A stretch of 64,000 bases of DNA from Owenia fusiformis (taxonomy: Eukaryota; Annelida; Polychaeta; Sabellida; Oweniidae). Location of the stretch: positions 7,957,555 to 8,021,554 of the forward strand of contig CAIIXF020000002.1 of assembly GCA_903813345.2 (NCBI GenBank), read 5' to 3'. A program made the position numbers and the translations under genes. The notes under the pieces were generated by a model. It was given only the letters and a program-made list of their open reading frames with translations. It searched no databases and was not told the DNA's origin. Below are positions 58,644-64,000 of the stretch, in pieces. Position 1 is the stretch's first letter; the number at the start of each line of letters is the position of its first letter.

Positions 58644-58768
58644 CGATTACATGCATGGCAATTGCGCACATGTCAACTCATCTTAATTCTACTGTATACC
58701 TGGCTGTATACATAGTGTGACACTGTAAACTATGAATGCTTTAAATAAAGTAAAAATATTGCCGTTAT

Positions 58769-59295
58769 CACTGGTACTCACCTAGTTACCCTGACGATAC
58801 GTCAGTGTAACATGGCGGAACTACATCCGGGACTCGGTTTCGGTAAGATAATTTTATTTCTCGATTTACACCTACTTATAAGTCACGTATTGGATAATAA
58901 TTTGGCAAGAAGTTAATGAAGATAATCTAGTTTGAGAATGTGCTGGTGGTCTTAGGTTTGGTATTCTAACGTAGACGTAATTCACATATTTAGTTCCTCG
59001 CTTTTGTTACACTGACGATCGGTATGAATATTGCCAATATTGGTCGTTCGTCAGTGTAACAAAAGCGAGGGACTAAATATGTGAATTGCGTCTTCGTTAA
59101 CATACCAGACCTAAAAACATCGATACATTCTCAACTAGACTATCTTCCTTAACTTTGAGCCAAATTATTATCCACAGCGTGACTTATAAGTAGGTGTAAA
59201 TCGAGAAATTAAAATATCGTACCGAAACTTGGTCCCGGGAGTTGATCCGCCATGTTACACTGACGTATCGTCAGGGTAACAGGTGAGTACCAGTG
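58769..59295. mobile_element. 527-bp palindromic element, CACTG ends, 5-bp target duplication
   Basis: The ends CACTGGTACTCACC and inverse are flanked by GTTAT on both sides (58764-58768 and 59296-59300). Near-complete inverted arms meet at a centre with CGCTTTTGTTACACTGACG. It is the same family as 18059-18583. No coding sequence is present. Confidence 0.85.
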
Positions 59296-59814
59296 GTTAT
59301 ATTTTGTAAGATTCCAGATATCATAGAACACTGCCAGGCTGTGAAACATCTCCTTTGGTAAACATTTTCATCAATTTGTCAATAATTTTATACTTTTAAA
59401 GTAGAAAATAAAACGAAAGGCCGCGAAGAAAAAAAGAAAACAAATCATTTTGAGGTTTACGTTACGTCTAAAGCTCAGCTTAAAGCACTTTTGTTCAAAG
59501 TACGAAAATGGGAACGTAAAGGTTTACGTAAGATCTTTCGGCCTTTTAATGATTTAATTTTCGGGATATTGTGCTAAAATCCACCATTGGCCGCCTTTAT
59601 AAACTTGAAAAAACTCAAATCCTCATCATTTCATATCATTCATTGAGTGATCAAAACAACTGAAATCGCTTAGGATTCAACGGATACCAAGAGATCAAAG
59701 CTAATACAATATGTGGATCCGAGATTCATTGTCCGGGGATTCATGACGCTTTTTCCATTATTCTACGCCATGCTATTTGAATAGCAGAATTTGAATACTA
59801 GTAAATCAAATATA

Positions 59815-60418
59815 CACGGTGTCAAATAAGTCCCGTCCTCCTGCTACAGCTAAAACCCTAATATGTGCTATCTAGTGTGATATACCATTGGAAAGATCAT
59901 CCAAAGTTATGTTAGTTAACTCACCAACTCTCAAGTATTTTAGATGAAATTCACCTATATTTTCATGATGTCCTTTATAGTGAGCGCACCATCCTTAAGC
60001 AGCTTTTTTGCGTCGAAATGAGAAGGATATGACCTCAGAAATACGTCAAAAAGTTAATCTTTTTCCCATTCCACTTGTTACAAAAAAGGTGTTCACCACT
60101 TTCATTGCCCCTCTATTTTTTACACATCCAACCCAATCTAGAAATTGGTTTAATTCATTGCCAACTGCATGTGAAGTCATCTTTAGGTCCTTTAACTTTT
60201 CATATACCCAATTCTTAAAATCCTGCAAAATATGCCAAATTGCCATATTTCTAGGCCTATGGTCACCTCAATTGATAAAATGTAAAAGTTTGTGAGATTG
60301 ATTGACAAGAGTCAGATATAAGCCAATGTAACTTTGAAAGACCTTTCCTATGATATATCACACTTGGTACCATATATCTTGATTTTGGCTTTAGAGGGGG
60401 GATTTATTTGACACCCTG
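59815..60418. mobile_element. TA-flanked MITE (CA(C/G)GGTGTCAAATAA ends)
   Basis: It is bounded by TA (59813-59814 and 60419-60420). The left end CACGGTGTCAAATAA matches the inverse of the right end, TTATTTGACACCCTG, with one change. This is mariner-type end chemistry. The small reading frame at 60008-60295 inside it is not protein-like. Confidence 0.65.
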
Positions 60419-60462
60419 TATAGAGCAATATTGAAAGCGATTATTGTAGAGACTTGGAAATC

Positions 60463-60572
60463 TCTAGGATGAAGAATTTTCTTCATCCTAGGAAAACTTA
60501 ATTATAATTAAGCAAAAAAATGACAATTATGAACACAAATAAATTATTCGTGTTCATAATTGTCAATTTTTT
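60463..60572. repeat. two adjacent hairpins
   Basis: CTAGGATGAAGAA/TTCTTCATCCTAG at 60466-60493, then TTGACAATTATGAACAC with its inverse at about 60519-60570. They have short loops. A role as a terminator or structured RNA is not supported. Confidence 0.6.
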
Positions 60573-61340
60573 TGAAATAATCATAAATAATATGAAGGAC
60601 GTTATATTCTTTGTCTGGTGATGTTTCGCCAAAAGCGGGTTGATTATTTTTGTTTCTATTTTATTAGGCTACTTACTCCTGTCGTCGTCTATATCAGGAA
60701 CGATCCCATTGAAAGTACCGGTTGAGTTAACAACTTTTTTTTTCTTAAAAACTTTTTTCATACGTTTCCATATGCTCTTTGGCAGGCACATATTTGCTCT
60801 TTTAGTATTTTGCTATCACCGTCGTCGAAAAATACTTTGAGAATGTTAGGAAAGTAAACATTCATTTGTTCTCGTTGCTATGACATTTTCTTGGAATTTA
60901 CAGTCTGGCTCATTGTCTGACGTCAATTTCTGAGCAAGATGAGGTGACGTCATAGTCCGTTTCAATATTCATAGTATATGACGTCACATTTTTGTCATGG
61001 TAGTATTAAGCCTATCTGTTGTCGGTGGATTAAAATTCCTTTCACGATGGCCAATAAGAATAGAATAGAGCTTGCCCGTAGCCGGCTTTTACCAGGAGGG
61101 GGAGCTTTTTTCCAGGGGGGAGCTTTTTCACATTTCTGGCTAAAAATCATGCGAAAATTTCTCAGAATGGTGAAAAACTGCATGATTTTGAAAGAATTTC
61201 TGGCCAGGGGGGGGGGGGCTTCCGCTCCCCCAGCTCCCCTTTTATTCAAAACAGTTCTGACTTCATTTCAGAAAAATACTCCATTTTTTCTAGCAAAAAG
61301 TAAAAAAGACTGCAACAATTTGCAAAAATGAGGAAAAGTT
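60573..61340. other. intergenic; G-run-rich repeat fragment at 61085-61250
   Basis: Segments such as CCAGGGGGGAGC and CTGGCCAGGGGGGG with C-run inverses resemble the G-run MITE-like fragments at 16352-16478 and 63480-63580. No gene is visible. Confidence 0.4.
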
Positions 61341-61344
61341 CTTA

Positions 61345-61500
61345 AAGGGTGACGCATATCGTTTAGCAAATCGAACGCTCGTTTCTGGTGTTGCTCACCG
61401 TTTAGTATAAAAGGCCCGATCCCGGAATAATACTCAAGGGTTCACAGGTTCGAGGTCGTTGTGTCAACACCTCTAACTGTTATATAGCATAAGTATATTA
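61345..61500 (+). repeat. possible tRNA-derived SINE fragment
   Basis: A box B-like CAGGTTCGAGGTC follows a weak box A-like stretch by ~85 bp. No tail or borders are seen. Confidence 0.3.
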
Positions 61501-63100
61501 TAGATCGTCACACATTTATAATAGGGTGATTTTTATTTTGACAAATCGATTCCACATTTATGGGTGAAGTTTCAGGATCTTCTATTTGTGTATAATAAGG
61601 AAAAATTGGCATCTAAATTTCCCCCATAACGTAATAGCACACAGCTTGGCATATGAAATATCCTACAAATGAAACAAAGCAAGACAAACCGGTTTCTAAT
61701 ACAAGGATTTATATTGGCTGTTGTACATGTATTCTTTGAACGCAATCACTCTTTGGATAGCGTTTTCAAAATCATTATAAATGGATTACTTTATCTCAAA
61801 GACAATTTCAATAAACTGGATTTTACAGAACTCCCCTTATTTCTTAAAAATGGACTGATCCAGTTGATTCGCCTGGAGCCGCCATATTGTTTTTATACGG
61901 GATGCTAATCGGAACCCTTTAAAGAGTCGCAGCAGTGTTTTGTAGGTTACTTACCATGGTTACTGATTTCTAGTTTTTTTCAATGTTCCATATATTTTAT
62001 CCAAATTTTACACATCTTTGGTACATATGGGCATCAAACCCTGAAAGTATGAAATTGTATGGTTTCAATTATCAAAAGTTATGAGCATTGCATGACGACG
62101 ACGCACAAATTTATTTGGACCAGAGGGTATGATGGGTATTTATGCGCATTTTTTACCTTTTCAGGAAAAGTATGATCCTTGATCATGATTTGGGTAAGAT
62201 CAATGCCAACTGTTCTAGGGAAAACACATTCTTGTTTGACAGACCCCGTCGAAAAATTTAGCAAAAATAACCACCAGGATATGACACAATAATTGTCAGC
62301 CCTCTGAAGTTCTAGATATTTAAAATGTGGGTGTTAATCCGTGGTTAATCCTTAAAACGTTAAAAATCCTTAAAAATGAGACAATTATTTTTGGGTTTCA
62401 TTGAGTTTAGTGATGATTTTTATTAAGCACAAGATGAGCAAAATGCATGAAAAATTCCCGAAATTCATTTTATAATTCATACACAACTCGAGCTCCTTTA
62501 CATTGAAAAGCACGAACCATATTATTTGAAAAAACACTACAATAACCACAGGTATGGAATGACGCGTTATTGTGAAGATTTGTCAATCCAGCAATTACTG
62601 TATTTTAAAGGCAGAATCTATAGGGGGGGGGGGGGGGACAAAATTACAAGCAAAATGTATAATTGACCTACCAGTCTATTCCTTACAATATCAAATACAG
62701 TATCTCCCAAAAGTTTCACAATATGTTATAAATTGGTTAAGTTATTAATTGATTCAAAGTGCAAAAATGAGTGAAAAATGTTTAAATTTTCCCAAATAAT
62801 AAGAATGGTAACCATTCTTATAGAAAAATAATACATTATTGTAAAAATCTTTAATTTTCCTGGAATAAAGTATGCACTTTTGTGATTTTTAGAAAATAGA
62901 CCTGAAAAGGAATGACATGAGCCAAAAATATTCTAAAATTGAAACAATTTTTTGTTTAGCCTGCTCGCTATATCTGATTCTCTCTTTAAATAAGCTTTAA
63001 ATTATGCGTTGTCCAAAAAGGTCCAAAACCTCCGGTTTGAGGCTATCGAACGTTGATTCCATTGTTACAAAAATAGAGGCCGGGCATCGACGTTGATAAG
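61501..63100. other. intergenic, nothing recognised
   Basis: The stretch is AT-rich with a G-run at 62622-62637 and no protein-like frame. Confidence 0.45.
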
Positions 63101-63104
63101 TTGG

Positions 63105-63250
63105 AGGGCATATGCCCGGGAACATTTATAAAACGATCGTGTCGAATGAATACACCAAGTAAAGAGATCTCTTTTTATACTTTTTCAGAGATCTCTTTAC
63201 TTGGTTTATTCGACTCGATCATTTTTATACATGTTCCCGGGCCTATGTTG
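63105..63250. repeat. foldback sequence
   Basis: CCCGGGAACAT ... CAAGTAAAGAGATCTCT on the left is mirrored by AGAGATCTCTTTACTTG ... ATGTTCCCGGGC on the right, around a ~10-bp loop near 63180. It is probably a small MITE. Confidence 0.65.
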
Positions 63251-63704
63251 GAGGGAAAATAGACAACAATTATTTTAATAGGTACGGAGGCAGCAGCGGC
63301 AACAGCCATCATTTTTGGTAAAGGTCCCTCACCTACTATTCCTCGATTTAAAGCCAACCATCCGTTTCTATTTCTGATTCGTCATAAAAAATCTGGGTCC
63401 ATTTTGTTTTTGGGACGTATGATGGCACCCACAATTGCAAGTAAGTGTTGTTTTCTTATTTCATGTTGAAGGTACAAAAATTAGTGCTGTGTATTAGCCC
63501 CCCAGTCAAAAAATCTAAAGTGAACCCCCCTGGATTTTTTAAAAAGTGAACCCCCCCTTGACAAATCCTGGCTACGTTGCCTGCGTATTCAGTTGCCAAA
63601 GTACATGATGGATTCATGATGATATTTTATCATATTATTCTAGTAATTCAAAGGTCATTTGAAAGATGGTTCTGTGGTACATCTGGATTTATTTAGATAA
63701 GATA

Positions 63705-63892
63705 CAAGGAGGATTGGCTCCCAGAATGCAACACCGATATTCTGCAAAACAATCACCTAGCGATAGCTTTGTTGGAGAGTATCGGGTCATTCTCCATGCA
63801 GTCGTACAAATTATACAGACACGAATAGCAAATGACGCATGCGTGGAGATTAAAGAATATCGAGTTGGAACCCTGGCTTCCAATCCTCCTTG
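63705..63892. mobile_element. MITE, 188 bp, with perfect 9-bp target duplication
   Basis: The ends CAAGGAGGATTGG and inverse are flanked by GATAAGATA on both sides (63696-63704 and 63893-63901). It shares the internal GTGGAGATTAAAGAAT wording with 9256-9510. Confidence 0.85.
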
Positions 63893-64000
63893 GATAAGAT
63901 ACAAATAGATGAAGACAGACCACAGTGCCATCTTTCTATGGAACGATTACCTATCTAATGATTACCTCTGTTTTTATGTGAAGACAACACGAGTTGTTTG

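Noticed and set aside
60008-60295. 95-codon frame within the TA-flanked MITE
   Set aside because: It shows no similarity to a transposase and its composition matches the AT-rich background.

Overview
This is an animal (metazoan) genomic window. It has spliced genes with GT/AG introns, a nicotinic-receptor-like subunit, a serpin, a MITD1 orthologue, many miniature inverted-repeat elements, tRNA-derived SINE-like sequence and minisatellites. Base composition is AT-rich. The receptor gene and the fukutin-related family point to a marine invertebrate, probably a lophotrochozoan, but no single feature proves the phylum.

Layout. A five-exon nicotinic-acetylcholine-receptor-like gene runs from 178 to 4657 (+). 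From 4.7 to 17 kb there is no convincing gene; this stretch holds foldback/MITE elements (5442-5947, 6437-7647, 9256-9510, 9662-10723, 16018-16659), a 41-bp minisatellite (8073-8701) and SINE pieces. From 17.9 to 30.3 kb lies a tandem duplication of about 6 kb. Each copy carries one intact single-exon LicD/fukutin-related (FKRP-like) gene (19299-21350 and 25827-27791, +). A 525-bp transposon sits in copy 1 only. From 31.4 to 42.6 kb are two divergently arranged housekeeping-type genes that I could rebuild exon by exon: MITD1 (31421-35412, -, six exons, 257 aa) and ANKRD39 (36753-42580, +, three exons, 197 aa). A serpin (43944-44983, +) is broken by a 1-nt insertion and has no visible reactive-centre/C-terminal exon.

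The most unusual object is at 46.5-57.1 kb on the minus strand. A CEP350-type C-terminal tail is preceded in one giant exon by about 95 near-perfect tandem copies of a 96-bp (32-residue) acidic coding repeat. The array contains an apparently exact 2304-bp (24-unit) tandem duplication, a 192-bp higher-order repeat, one nonsense codon and one single-base frameshift. It is bracketed by two copies of a unique ~295-bp segment, and its antisense strand is also almost fully open. From 57.1 to 64 kb there is only repetitive or featureless DNA.

A recurring theme is tandem arrays seeded from exon ends. The 47-bp array beyond the MITD1 stop codon resembles the gene's own last codons. The 86-bp array in MITD1 intron 1 repeats the 5' end of exon 2 with its splice acceptor. 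ANKRD39 intron 2 holds a decayed copy of exon 2, and the CEP350-like array is itself a coding minisatellite. The genes show no obvious shared pathway. All coordinates of spliced exons were read by eye from splice consensus and reading phase.
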